From contig NZ_CP134771.1 of NCBI RefSeq assembly GCF_031880315.1, positions 1,302,001-1,366,000 of the forward strand: a stretch of 64,000 nucleotides of DNA, in the 5' to 3' direction. Positions within the stretch are counted from its first letter, which is position 1. Every line of letters begins with the position of its first letter. The position numbers and the translations under genes were made by a program. Source of the stretch: Pseudomonas baltica. Its GTDB lineage: Bacteria > Pseudomonadota > Gammaproteobacteria > Pseudomonadales > Pseudomonadaceae. The notes under the pieces were generated by a model that saw only the letters and a program-made list of their open reading frames with translations, did not search any database and was not told where the DNA came from. Positions 19,186 through 27,822 of this stretch are shown here, piece after piece.

Positions 19186-20682
19186 TCAGCGCTGCCCCAG
19201 CCCGAAGCGCCCCAGCACACTGGCCAGGAACTGTGGCCCGGTCATGCGTTGACCATTGAAGTCGACCATGCCGGCTTCGTAATGCAGCTGCGAAGTGACG
19301 TTATCGCCATCGGCCTTGCCCAGTTGCAGCATCACCGCCATGCCGCTGACCATATCGCTGACGTTCTTGCCATTCTGCGCGATCGCCGCTGGGTCGGTAA
19401 TGCCCTGGATATTGGCCTGCGCCACGCCCAGGTCATTGAGCATGGCCTTGCTCAACGACACCTTGGCGTCCACTGCGCCCAACAGGTTGGCGCCAAAGGT
19501 CGGAGCCACGGCGGTACCGCTCAACGGCACTGGCGCCAGGTCGATTGCCAGGCTCATCTGCCCGAGGCCATTGGCCGTCTTGAGCGACAGGTCCTGCAGC
19601 TCGATATGCGGCTTGGCGGCGAGCAGCTTGGTGATATCGCCTTTCATGGCCTGCTCGTCGGCATCGCTGAGCTGCAACTTGAACGGAATACCCGCCGCCG
19701 CGGCGGCTTGCTGCTGCGGCGCGACTTTGGTCTGAAACAGCTGGTACAGCGATTTGCTCGCCGCGGCATCGAACTGACCGAACTTGAACAGCGAGCGCAA
19801 CTGCCCCAGCGGCTTGCCACCCAGGGTAATGCTGTCAACGTTGTAGCTCATTTCACCGCCCAGCATGCCTTGCGCTTCCTGCGCCATAGAGGTGGTCGTC
19901 ATGCCCTGCAGCTCGAACGGCAATACGTCCGGCAGTTGCACCGTCACCAGCCCGACCTTGGCATCGTTGTGGCCCAGGTAGAAGCCGGACTGGCCACGGG
20001 TGCCGCCGAGGTTGAAGCTCAGGTCCTTGAGCTGCATGTGCACGGGGCGGCCCTGATCGTCGGTGCCCTGCACCTGCAGATCGGCTGCCAGGCCATTGAC
20101 CGCGTAATTGTCGGCGTTGGCGCCTGCCGACACATCTGCCTTGAGCCCGGAGAAGGTGAACGTGCCTTTGTCGGATTTCATTTCCAACGGTGCGAAATTC
20201 AGCGTGCCGCTGCTGTCGCCACCGTAGTGAATGCTGATATGGGCGCTCAACGGCACCGGATCCTTGCTGACGGCAAACCATTGTGCCGTGGACGGGCCAG
20301 GCTCCAGTGCCAGATTACTGGTGGCCATTACCGGCAGCAGATTGAGGCTTTTGAGACGCGACGCGGGCAGCGGGCCATGCTCGATATGATCGACGAACAA
20401 CAGTTCGACCGGCTGGCCATCATCGCCAAGACCTTTGCCATGCACTTGCAAACGGTAGTGCGCAGTGCTGCTGAACAGGTGACGCTCCAGCGAAAGCAAT
20501 TCGAGGTGCATGACCGCCTTGCCGTCCGGCCCGACCATATTGGTGTCGAACTGCTGGTTGGCGTTGGCCACGCCGGTGTTCAACACGCCTTCAAGTTGCG
20601 TGCCGGTGTACCAGGCGCCTGCTGTCGCCAGTGCACCGATTACCACGACTACGCCCGCTACAATGCTTACTGCTTTTTTCAT
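19186..20682 (-). CDS. DUF945 (YdgA-like) family protein
   Basis: 498 residues. The N-terminus MKKAVSIVAGVVVVIGALATAG is a signal peptide or membrane anchor. The rest is the beta-rich DUF945 domain (TSNLALEPGPSTAQWFAV, PLSAHISIHYGGDSSGTLNF, FKLQLSDADEQAMKGDITKLL). The protein is probably periplasmic and anchored in the inner membrane; function is unknown. It lies inside the purine block but has no obvious link to it. It ends in the motif LASVLGRFGLGQR. Confidence 0.88.
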   Translation of the reverse strand: MKKAVSIVAGVVVVIGALATAGAWYTGTQLEGVLNTGVANANQQFDTNMVGPDGKAVMHLELLSLERHLFSSTAHYRLQVHGKGLGDDGQPVELLFVDHIEHGPLPASRLKSLNLLPVMATSNLALEPGPSTAQWFAVSKDPVPLSAHISIHYGGDSSGTLNFAPLEMKSDKGTFTFSGLKADVSAGANADNYAVNGLAADLQVQGTDDQGRPVHMQLKDLSFNLGGTRGQSGFYLGHNDAKVGLVTVQLPDVLPFELQGMTTTSMAQEAQGMLGGEMSYNVDSITLGGKPLGQLRSLFKFGQFDAAASKSLYQLFQTKVAPQQQAAAAAGIPFKLQLSDADEQAMKGDITKLLAAKPHIELQDLSLKTANGLGQMSLAIDLAPVPLSGTAVAPTFGANLLGAVDAKVSLSKAMLNDLGVAQANIQGITDPAAIAQNGKNVSDMVSGMAVMLQLGKADGDNVTSQLHYEAGMVDFNGQRMTGPQFLASVLGRFGLGQR

Positions 20683-20721
20683 GAGTCGACTCGACGAGTT
20701 CCGTTCGATTGGGGAGTTTTT

Positions 20722-21321
20722 GTGGGGTGGGAGGGTAGCACAGCCGCAAAGCCTGCCACGAGTCGCGGGGGTGGTGGACCTAGCAGATCTGCCAGCTATG
20801 CCGCTAAGGGAGGCTGCGCGACGCTAGTCGACATTTTCGAGGACTCCCCCATCACTGGACATCAACAAGCCGCACACACGATTGCTTTACTGTGCACCGA
20901 TGCGCAACGTTCAGTTGCCGGAGTGACCACTGAGAAAGTCTGGCGTAACTATTTGCCTTTCGGTCACCACGCCAATGACCCATCGACCTCAAGTGGTTTC
21001 AATGGCGAACATATCGATCCGCTGACAGGCCACTACTGGCTGGGTAATGGTTACAGAGTATTCAATACAGCAATCGCTCGATTTCAAAGTCCTGATTCGC
21101 TGAGCCCTTTCGGAGAAGGAGGGCTGAACAGCTATGTGTATTGTGCTGCAGACCCTGTAAATAAAGCCGTTCCCACCGGACATCATCCAGTCAATCTGCT
21201 CAAGACTCCAAAGCGCTTCATGGCTAAATCAATACCCCGAAGCCCTCGCAAAGATACTCCGCTACATAACCTATCGGCTCGCCTAAAGCTCAATCAGGCC
21301 ACCTACGCAACAGCAGTCTAG
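20722..21321 (+). CDS. Small orphan RHS-core protein
   Basis: About 199 residues if started at a GTG (20722) with GGGGAG five bases upstream; no in-frame ATG precedes the core, so the start is uncertain and the gene may be a remnant. Residues ~55-150 contain the RHS core in the usual order: QRSV, YLPFGHH, GFNGEHIDPLTGHYWLGNGY, FQSPDSLSPFGEGG, LNSYVYCAADPVN, PTGHHP. A 49-residue basic tail (LKTPKRFMAKSIPRSPRK) replaces a toxin domain. It shares the core with the gene at 1953-2885 but has a different tail. Function unknown. Confidence 0.6.
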   Translation: MGWEGSTAAKPATSRGGGGPSRSASYAAKGGCATLVDIFEDSPITGHQQAAHTIALLCTDAQRSVAGVTTEKVWRNYLPFGHHANDPSTSSGFNGEHIDPLTGHYWLGNGYRVFNTAIARFQSPDSLSPFGEGGLNSYVYCAADPVNKAVPTGHHPVNLLKTPKRFMAKSIPRSPRKDTPLHNLSARLKLNQATYATAV

Positions 21322-21337
21322 GAACTGCAACCTGAGA

Positions 21338-21691
21338 TCAACTCCCCCGATAAGTCGAATAACTGTACGGCGACACCAACAACGGCACATGGTAATGATC
21401 CTGTGCTTCATCGATCCCGAAGCGCAGCACTACCACATCGAGAAATGCCGGATCAGGGAGCACCGTGCCCCGCGCCCGGTAGTAATCCCCTACCGCAAAC
21501 TGCAACTGATACACACCGCTGCGGTACGCCTCACCCTGCAACACCGGCTGATCACAGCGGCCATCGCTGTTGGTCACGACGCTGTTGAGCAGGATCAACG
21601 CCTGGCCCTCGACTCGATACAACTCGACGGCGATCTGACTGCCGGGGCAGCCGTGGGCGGCGTCCAGCACGTGTGTGGTGATCTTGCCCAT
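21338..21691 (-). CDS. hiuH: 5-hydroxyisourate hydrolase (transthyretin-like)
   Basis: 117 residues. It hydrolyses 5-hydroxyisourate, the product of urate oxidation, to OHCU. It shows the transthyretin-related signature: TTHVLDAAHGCPG at the start and the family-specific C-terminal YSTYRGS, with catalytic His and Arg positions retained (HVLD, YHVPLLVSPYSYSTYRGS). No signal peptide, so cytoplasmic. Divergent from puuE across a 173-bp region with the TTGTATACAA site. Confidence 0.97.
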   Translation of the reverse strand: MGKITTHVLDAAHGCPGSQIAVELYRVEGQALILLNSVVTNSDGRCDQPVLQGEAYRSGVYQLQFAVGDYYRARGTVLPDPAFLDVVVLRFGIDEAQDHYHVPLLVSPYSYSTYRGS

Positions 21692-21795
21692 GGAGGGTGT
21701 CCTTTTTCGGTAGCCGAAAGGCCGAAGGGGTGGTGTAGCCTGAAAACGTCAGGCCTGAGGAATTTGCGACACTCAGGTTACAAAATCAATCTTTA

Positions 21796-21807
21796 GTTGT
21801 ATACAAT
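21796..21807. promoter_or_regulatory. Putative GntR operator between hiuH and puuE
   Basis: GTTGTATACAAT contains the perfect 10-bp palindrome TTGTATACAA (21797-21806). It lies in the divergent promoter region and matches the site upstream of the GntR gene. Confidence 0.55.
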
Positions 21808-21864
21808 CCAAAAATCGCGGCCTGATCGAAGCCGCCTCTCGCACTTGATAAAAGGATGCCTCCT

Positions 21865-22791
21865 GTGAGCAGCGCCGACTACCCCCGCGACCTGATTGGC
21901 TATGGCAACACGCCCCCGCATCCACAGTGGCCCGGCAACGCGCGCATCGCCCTGTCGTTCGTGCTCAATTACGAAGAAGGTGGCGAGCGCAATATCCTCC
22001 ATGGCGACAAGGAATCCGAAGCCTTTCTGTCCGAGATGGTCGCTGCCCAGCCGCTGCAGGGCGTGCGCAACCTGAGCATGGAGTCGTTGTACGAGTACGG
22101 TAGCCGGGCCGGCGTGTGGCGCATCCTCAAGTTGTTCAAGCAGTTCGATATCCCGCTGACCATCTTCGCCGTAGCCATGGCCGCCCAGCGCCACCCGGAC
22201 GTGATCCGCGCCATGGTTGCCGATGGCCACGAGATCTGCAGCCATGGCCTGCGCTGGATCGACTATCAGTATCTGGACGAGGCCACCGAGCGTGCGCACA
22301 TGGCCGAGGCCATTCGGATCCTCACCGAGATCAGCGGTGAGCGGCCGCAGGGCTGGTACACCGGCCGTACCGGCCCGAACACGCGCCGGCTGGTGATGGA
22401 AGAAGGTGGCTTTCTGTACGACAGCGACACCTACGACGATGACCTGCCCTACTGGGAGCCGCACACCCCCACCGGCAAGGCGCACCTGGTGATCCCCTAC
22501 ACCCTGGACACCAACGACATGCGCTTTACCCAGGTACAGGGTTTCAACAATGGCGAGCAGTTCTTCCAGTACCTCAAGGACGCCTTCGACGTGCTCTATG
22601 CGGAAGGCGCCGAAGCACCGAAGATGCTCTCCATCGGCCTGCACTGTCGCTTGATCGGGCGGCCGGCGCGGTTGGCGGCGCTCAAGCGCTTCATCGAGTA
22701 CGTCAAAGGCCACGAGCAGGTGTGGTTCACGCGCCGCGTCGACATCGCGCGCCACTGGCACGCCACTCACCCGTTCGAGGCCGCGCAATGA
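21865..22791 (+). CDS. puuE: Allantoinase PuuE (polysaccharide-deacetylase type)
   Basis: 308 residues from the GTG at 21865, preferred over the ATG at 21856 because AGGA is correctly spaced (8 bases) and the length equals that of the P. aeruginosa enzyme. It hydrolyses allantoin to allantoate by a metal-independent polysaccharide-deacetylase fold (SADYPRDLIGYG, LSFVLNYEEGGER, HEICSHGLRWIDYQ, GWYTGRTGPNTRRLV). The last codons overlap the uraD start (ATGA). Confidence 0.95.
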   Translation: MSSADYPRDLIGYGNTPPHPQWPGNARIALSFVLNYEEGGERNILHGDKESEAFLSEMVAAQPLQGVRNLSMESLYEYGSRAGVWRILKLFKQFDIPLTIFAVAMAAQRHPDVIRAMVADGHEICSHGLRWIDYQYLDEATERAHMAEAIRILTEISGERPQGWYTGRTGPNTRRLVMEEGGFLYDSDTYDDDLPYWEPHTPTGKAHLVIPYTLDTNDMRFTQVQGFNNGEQFFQYLKDAFDVLYAEGAEAPKMLSIGLHCRLIGRPARLAALKRFIEYVKGHEQVWFTRRVDIARHWHATHPFEAAQ

Positions 22792-23297
22792 CCGCTTTCA
22801 AAACGCTGCGGCCATCGACCCTGAGCCGCGAGCAGTTCATCGCCACCTTCGGTGATATCTACGAGCACTCCCCCTGGGTCGCCGAACAGGCCTTCGATAA
22901 GGCACCGTTGACGGACGATATCGAACCCCTGCACGAGCGCATGAGCGCTGTGCTGCTGCACGCTGACCACGCCGCACAACTGGCACTGATCAATGCGCAC
23001 CCGGACCTGGCCGGCAAGGCCGCCATTCAGGGCGAGCTGACCGCCGCCAGCACCAACGAGCAAGCGGGCGCCGGTATCCACCTGTGCACGCCGGCCGAAT
23101 TCACGCGCTTTACCGAACTCAACGAGGCCTACAAGGCACGTTTCCGGTTCCCGTTCATCATGGCGGTCAAGGGCAGCGACCGGCATCAGATCCTGGCCGC
23201 CTTCGAGCAGCGCATCCACCATTCGGCCGAAGTCGAGTTCGCCTGCGCCCTGGCCGAGATCAACAAAATCGCATTGTTCCGTCTGCAAGCTCTTTGA
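22788..23297 (+). CDS. uraD: OHCU decarboxylase UraD
   Basis: 169 residues. It decarboxylates 2-oxo-4-hydroxy-4-carboxy-5-ureidoimidazoline, giving S-allantoin. The family motif NAHPDLAGKAA contains the catalytic His, and FPFIMAVKG and HSAEVEFACALAEI follow. The ATG overlaps the stop of puuE by four bases, indicating translational coupling, although the two enzymes act in the reverse order (UraD before PuuE). Confidence 0.95.
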   Translation: MTAFKTLRPSTLSREQFIATFGDIYEHSPWVAEQAFDKAPLTDDIEPLHERMSAVLLHADHAAQLALINAHPDLAGKAAIQGELTAASTNEQAGAGIHLCTPAEFTRFTELNEAYKARFRFPFIMAVKGSDRHQILAAFEQRIHHSAEVEFACALAEINKIALFRLQAL

Positions 23298-23321
23298 CTC
23301 TCTAATTCGAGGCCACGTCCA

Positions 23322-24317
23322 ATGAAAACCTACGCCGCACCCTTCGAAAAATACGTCAACCTGGCCGACGCGCGCCTGGGCACCCGGGCGCTGTCGGTCA
23401 CCGACGACTGGTTCGCCGACGTCAACCGCCTGTTCCAGCCCACGCCTGCGGTATGGAAAGAGGGCGTGTTCGACGACAACGGCAAGTGGATGGACGGCTG
23501 GGAATCGCGCCGCAAGCGTTTCGAAGGCTACGACAGCGCAGTGATTCGCCTCGGCGTGGCCGGTTCGATCAAAGGCGTCGACATCGATACCTCGTTCTTC
23601 ACCGGCAACTTCCCGCCGTCGGCGTCGCTCGAAGCCTGCTTCGTCGCCGAGGGCGGCCCGACCGAGAGCACCCAGTGGGTGGAAATCCTTCCGGCGGTGG
23701 AGCTGCAAGGCAACAGCCATCACTACCACGCCATCAGCGACGCCCAGGCGTTCAGCCACCTACGCTTCAATATCTACCCGGATGGCGGCATTGCGCGTTT
23801 GCGCGTGTACGGCGTGCCGCACCGCGATTGGTCTGCAGTCGATGCCAGCGAACAGCTCGACCTGGTGTCGTCGCTGAACGGCGGCCGCGCACTGGCCTGT
23901 TCCGACGAGCATTACGGCAGCATGGGCAACCTGCTCAACCCCGGCCGCGGGGTGAACATGGGCGACGGCTGGGAAACCGCCCGGCGTCGCACCCCTGGCA
24001 ACGACTGGGTGATCATCGCCCTGGGCCATGCCGGCGTGGTCGAACAAGTGATAGTCGACACCCTGCACTTCAAGGGCAACTACCCGGACAGCTGCTCGAT
24101 CCAGGGCGCGTTCGTCAAAGGCGGCACCGACAGCCAGATCGAAACCCAGAGCCTGTTCTGGCGCGAATTGCTGCCCAGCCAGAAACTGCAGATGCACCAG
24201 GAGCACAGCTTTGCGGAGCAGATCAAGGACCTCGGGGCGATCACGCATATCCGCCTGAACGTATTCCCCGATGGCGGTGTGAGCCGGCTGCGGGTGTTAG
24301 GCAAGGTGGCGCGGTAA
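23322..24317 (+). CDS. alc: Allantoicase
   Basis: 331 residues, close to the family length. It hydrolyses allantoate to ureidoglycolate and urea. The protein has the two tandem homologous halves of allantoicases: first half around [45 protein letters not shown]; second half around [42 protein letters not shown]. It starts 24 bp after uraD with no intervening terminator. Confidence 0.96.
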   Translation: MKTYAAPFEKYVNLADARLGTRALSVTDDWFADVNRLFQPTPAVWKEGVFDDNGKWMDGWESRRKRFEGYDSAVIRLGVAGSIKGVDIDTSFFTGNFPPSASLEACFVAEGGPTESTQWVEILPAVELQGNSHHYHAISDAQAFSHLRFNIYPDGGIARLRVYGVPHRDWSAVDASEQLDLVSSLNGGRALACSDEHYGSMGNLLNPGRGVNMGDGWETARRRTPGNDWVIIALGHAGVVEQVIVDTLHFKGNYPDSCSIQGAFVKGGTDSQIETQSLFWRELLPSQKLQMHQEHSFAEQIKDLGAITHIRLNVFPDGGVSRLRVLGKVAR

Positions 24318-24340
24318 ACGTCGAGGACGCCTTCGCCGCC

Positions 24341-24395
24341 GATCGCGCGAGCCTGCTCCCACAGTGTGGGAGCAAAGCTTGCTCGCGAATAGGCC
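24341..24395. repeat. REP palindrome between alc and allA
   Basis: CGCGAGCCTGCTCCCACAG is directly followed by TGTGGGAGCAAAGCTTGCTCGCG, making a compact hairpin. A weak GG-N10-GC sigma-54-like match (24430-24443) lies between it and allA. Confidence 0.7.
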
Positions 24396-24480
24396 AGCCC
24401 CGATTGCACAAGATATTCCCGCAGATGCCGGTGCAAAAGTTGCATCTACACTCCCACCACTGCCCCAAGAGCACCCAGCA

Positions 24481-24984
24481 ATGCGTACCCTCATCATCGA
24501 ACCCCTCAGCAAAGCCGCCTTCGCGCCCTTCGGTGATGTCATCGAAACCACCGGCAGCGATCACTTCCTGATCAACAACGGCTCGACCCAACGTTTTCAT
24601 CGCCTGGCCGATGTGCACACCGCCACCCCGGACGACAAAGCCATCATCAGCATCTTCCGCGCTCAGGCGCTGGCGATGCCCTTGACCGTACGCATGCTCG
24701 AACGCCATCCCTTGGGCAGCCAGGCGTTCATGCCGCTGCGGGGCAAGCCGTTCTTGATAGTGGTCGCGCCGCTGGGCGACGAACCGCAGTCGAGCGAGGT
24801 GCGGGCCTTCGTCAGCGATGGTCAGCAAGGCGTCAATTACCATCGCGGCGTGTGGCATCACCCAATCCTGACCATCGAACAGGAAGATGATTTTCTGGTG
24901 GTCGATCGCAGTGGCGAGGGCAATAACTGCGATGAGTTTTTCTTTGCCGAAGAGGATCTGCTGGTGTTGCCGATCCATGGCTGA
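24481..24984 (+). CDS. allA: Ureidoglycolate lyase AllA
   Basis: 167 residues. It releases urea from ureidoglycolate, yielding glyoxylate and completing the aerobic urate degradation path of this cluster. Cupin-type features: IIEPLSKAAFAPFGDVIE at the start, MLERHPLGSQAFMPL, and the metal-region signature NYHRGVWHHPIL. It is separated from alc by a 163-bp gap with a REP hairpin and may have its own promoter. Confidence 0.95.
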   Translation: MRTLIIEPLSKAAFAPFGDVIETTGSDHFLINNGSTQRFHRLADVHTATPDDKAIISIFRAQALAMPLTVRMLERHPLGSQAFMPLRGKPFLIVVAPLGDEPQSSEVRAFVSDGQQGVNYHRGVWHHPILTIEQEDDFLVVDRSGEGNNCDEFFFAEEDLLVLPIHG

Positions 24985-25475
24985 TTTGCGCTGATCTCAC
25001 CAGGCTCTGCGCCGCCGAACCCGCACCCTTGCTCCCACAGGTGAAAGGCGATAGACCTGCTTGTGGGAACAAGGGTGCGCGTTCGGCGGCTCAGAGGCCG
25101 TCCCTGCTGTATAGCATCTGAAACAATCCCCCGCCCGTTGGCCCTCCGAAAAAACCTGTCCGAACGCCCCACTTTCGGGAGCCCTGCGCCGTAACGGAGC
25201 ATCCCTGCCTCCAGCAAACTTTTCTGACCACTTGATCAACTTAAAGACATTGCCGTGCAACTCGCCGCAGCGCCTTTAAATCAGACCATCTGGACAAAAT
25301 ATCATCGTAAAACCGCATTCCTGCAACAATTTGTGACTTGTGGCCCGCCTCTTGCTATCAGAACTGCGCAACGACAAATCTGACCGAGCGGACGACTTTA
25401 AAGTTTGCCGTATAAGGCGCCAACACAGAGCGCCACCCTTAATAAACCGAACTCATTTCACCCGGGAGCAATTGA
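24985..25475. other. 491-bp intergenic region: REP element, then promoter region
   Basis: The first ~105 bp hold a REPIN (25011-25090: GCCGCCGAAC..., inverse GTTCGGCGGC) that may terminate allA. The remainder is AT-richer, has no credible ORF, and contains the sigma-54 promoter listed separately. Confidence 0.6.
25341..25356 (+). promoter_or_regulatory. Sigma-54 (RpoN) promoter of the Tsx-like channel gene
   Basis: TGGCCCG-CCTC-TTGCT differs from the consensus TGGCACG-N4-TTGCW at one base and has exact GG-N10-GC spacing. It lies 120 bp before the ATG, leaving a leader of about 108 nt. No activator site was assigned. Confidence 0.6.
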
Positions 25476-26264
25476 ATGAAGCGCACTCTTTCGAGCCTGA
25501 TGTTGGCGGGCACGTTGGCATTGGCGGGGGGCCAGGCGATGGCGGGCGACTGGCTGCAATGGCAGAGCAACAGCCTGACTTACCTATGGGGCAAGAACTT
25601 CAAGGTTGACCCCGAGATGCAACAGACGTTTACCTTCGAACATGCCGACAGCTGGAAGTACGGCGATAACTTCCTGTTCGTCGACAGCATCACCTATCCA
25701 GGCAAGACCACCAGCAACAACGGCCACCACACCCTTTACGGCGAGTTCAGCCCGCGCCTGTCGGCTGGCAAGATCCTCGGTCAGAAGATCGCCTTCGGCC
25801 CCGTTACCGACGTGCTGCTGGCGGCCACTTACGAGTTTGGCGAGGGCGACAACGAGTCCTTCCTGATCGGCCCTGGTTTCGACCTGGCGATCCCGGGCTT
25901 CGACTACTTCCAGCTGAACTTCTATAACCGCACCAGCCGCGGCCCGCGTCCGGGCGACCATGTCTGGCAGATCACCCCGGTATGGTCCTACACCATCCCG
26001 ATGGGACGTTCCGATGTGCTGATCGACGGTTATATGGACTGGGTGGTCGATAACGACAAGAACAGCCGTGGCGAATACCACGCCAACTTGCACTTCAACC
26101 CGCAGGTTAAATATGACCTGGGCAAAGCCATGGGCTTTACCCCGCAAAAGTTGTATGTGGGCTTCGAGTATGACTACTGGAAGAACAAGTATGGTATCGA
26201 CAGCACTTCGGGCTTCGAGACCAACCAGAATACGGCGAGTGCGTTGGTTAAAGTGTTCTACTAA
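25476..26264 (+). CDS. Outer-membrane nucleoside-specific channel, Tsx family
   Basis: 262 residues with a clear signal peptide (MKRTLSSLMLAGTLALAGGQ, cleavage after AMA at ~23) and a mature protein rich in alternating aromatic beta strands, ending in VKVFY, an aromatic terminus typical of beta-barrel proteins. Sequences such as GDWLQWQSNSLTYLWGKNF and QLNFYNRTSRG match the nucleoside-channel (Channel_Tsx) family. GGGAG precedes the ATG. Position beside purine degradation and a sigma-54 promoter suggest uptake of nucleosides as a nitrogen source; substrate not shown by sequence alone. Confidence 0.82.
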   Translation: MKRTLSSLMLAGTLALAGGQAMAGDWLQWQSNSLTYLWGKNFKVDPEMQQTFTFEHADSWKYGDNFLFVDSITYPGKTTSNNGHHTLYGEFSPRLSAGKILGQKIAFGPVTDVLLAATYEFGEGDNESFLIGPGFDLAIPGFDYFQLNFYNRTSRGPRPGDHVWQITPVWSYTIPMGRSDVLIDGYMDWVVDNDKNSRGEYHANLHFNPQVKYDLGKAMGFTPQKLYVGFEYDYWKNKYGIDSTSGFETNQNTASALVKVFY

Positions 26265-26289
26265 ATACTATCGCTTCAACGCGACCGAC

Positions 26290-26372
26290 GCCTTCGCGGG
26301 CAAGCCTTGCTCCCACAGAGTTGACCGATCTGGCGTCGTGCACCTGTGCGAGCAAGGCTTGACCGCGAAAGC
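26290..26372. repeat. REPIN between convergent genes
   Basis: CCTTCGCGGGCAAGCCTTGCTCCCACAG and degenerate inverse TGTGCGAGCAAGGCTTGACCGCGAAAG; lies between the channel gene and the aminotransferase and may terminate both. Confidence 0.75.
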
Positions 26373-26393
26373 GATATTGCTCGCAACCTTTAG

Positions 26394-27596
26394 CTAAAAC
26401 GCTCGCCGCAACCGCTGCAATCCCTCCTCGATCGCCTCTACCCCCGGTGCCGCAAAAGATAGCCGAATGCTGCTCGGATCCGGCGCATGCGCATAAAACG
26501 CACTGCCCGGCACGAACAGCACGTTCTCCTTGATTGCCCGCTGCAACACCGCCTGCGCGTCGACCCCGTCGCGACAGCGTCCCCACACGAACATCCCGCC
26601 CGCCGGTGGCGCCACCTCGAGATACTCCGTCATCGTCTGCAAGCCGGCGAGCATGGTCCGGCACTTGGCGCGATACCCCGCCACCAGCGCTGGCAACGCC
26701 CGATCCAGCGCGCCGCTGGCCAGATAGTTGGCCGCAATGCGCTGCGTCCAGGGCGAGGTGCACAGATCGCTGGTCTGCTTGGCGATCAGGCAGCGCTGGC
26801 GTACCGCAGGCGGCGCGATCATCCAGCCTACCCGCAGCCCGGGCGCGAGGATCTTCGACAGACTCGACAGATGTATCACCCGCCCCGCCGCACCCGGCAC
26901 TTGCAACGATAATTGCAGCAACGACGCCACCGCCTCGCCCTCGAAACGCAGCGCGCCGTAAGGGTCATCCTCGACCAGCAGAAAATCATGCTGCGCCGCC
27001 AGTTCCAGCAGCTTCAAGCGGCGCGCCAAGGGCAGGCAGGCACCGGTGGGGTTGGCGAAGGTCGGCACGCAGTAGAGCAAACGAATGGCCCCGCGCGGCT
27101 GGTCTGCCAACTGTGCGGCCAGCGCCTCGGTATCCAGCCCCTCAGCGTCGGTAGCGGCGCTGAGCATCTGCATCCCGGCAAGGCGCAGCGCCTGGACGGC
27201 GGCGGGATAGGTCGGGCGCTCCACCAGCACGCTGTCACCGGGATTGAGCAGCACCTTGATCAGCAGATCGAAGCCTTGCTGGGAGCCTGTGGTCACCACC
27301 AGGTCGTGCGCAGTGGTGCTCACGCCCCTGCTGGCCATCAGCGCCGCCAATTGCTCGCGCAAGTCCAGCAGCCCCTCCGTCGCGCCGTATTGCAGGCAAT
27401 CCAGCGGCGTGTCGCGCAGTGCCTGTTCACTGGCCTGGCGCAGCGCCGTCCGATCAAAAAACTCCGCCGCCGGGTAGCCGCCGGCGAAGGAGATCATGCC
27501 CGGTTGCGACAGGTACTTGAACAACTCGCGGATGGCCGAACCGCTGGGGTTGGCAAAGGCGGGGGTGAAGCGGTAGTCAGGCGCCTGGTCGCTCAT
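26394..27596 (-). CDS. PLP-dependent class I/II aminotransferase
   Basis: 400 residues. Fold-type I aminotransferase of the 2-aminoadipate/LysN-like group. The pyridoxal lysine is in SSLSKILAPGLRVGW; cofactor-binding features are VVTTGSQQGFDLL, CVPTFANPTGA and LVEDDPYGALRFEG. It lacks the GntR DNA-binding domain of MocR proteins, so it is an enzyme rather than a regulator. It is divergent from a LysR gene over 226 bp, a usual arrangement for LysR and its target. The amino donor cannot be told. Confidence 0.88.
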   Translation of the reverse strand: MSDQAPDYRFTPAFANPSGSAIRELFKYLSQPGMISFAGGYPAAEFFDRTALRQASEQALRDTPLDCLQYGATEGLLDLREQLAALMASRGVSTTAHDLVVTTGSQQGFDLLIKVLLNPGDSVLVERPTYPAAVQALRLAGMQMLSAATDAEGLDTEALAAQLADQPRGAIRLLYCVPTFANPTGACLPLARRLKLLELAAQHDFLLVEDDPYGALRFEGEAVASLLQLSLQVPGAAGRVIHLSSLSKILAPGLRVGWMIAPPAVRQRCLIAKQTSDLCTSPWTQRIAANYLASGALDRALPALVAGYRAKCRTMLAGLQTMTEYLEVAPPAGGMFVWGRCRDGVDAQAVLQRAIKENVLFVPGSAFYAHAPDPSSIRLSFAAPGVEAIEEGLQRLRRAF

Positions 27597-27822
27597 GTCG
27601 GTCTCGATCGGGGCAAAGATCCGAGTATCGACAGCAGGCGGGGGCAGGACAAGCGAGGAAATGGCAGGATGTCATGCGGTAGGGGCATGAAGTGGTTGCG
27701 CGTGCCCAAAACGATAGGGGGGGTTCACAACCGAACCACCTGACACCCACTTCCACAATTCATCCAACACATCGATTATCATCACTGATGCGCCCCACCT
27801 ATCAATCTGGCACCTCTCCCCT

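Noticed and set aside
19027..20721. Upstream extension of the RHS-core frame through the DUF945 gene
   Set aside because: The frame is open only because it is antisense to the DUF945 gene; RHS similarity begins after 20830.
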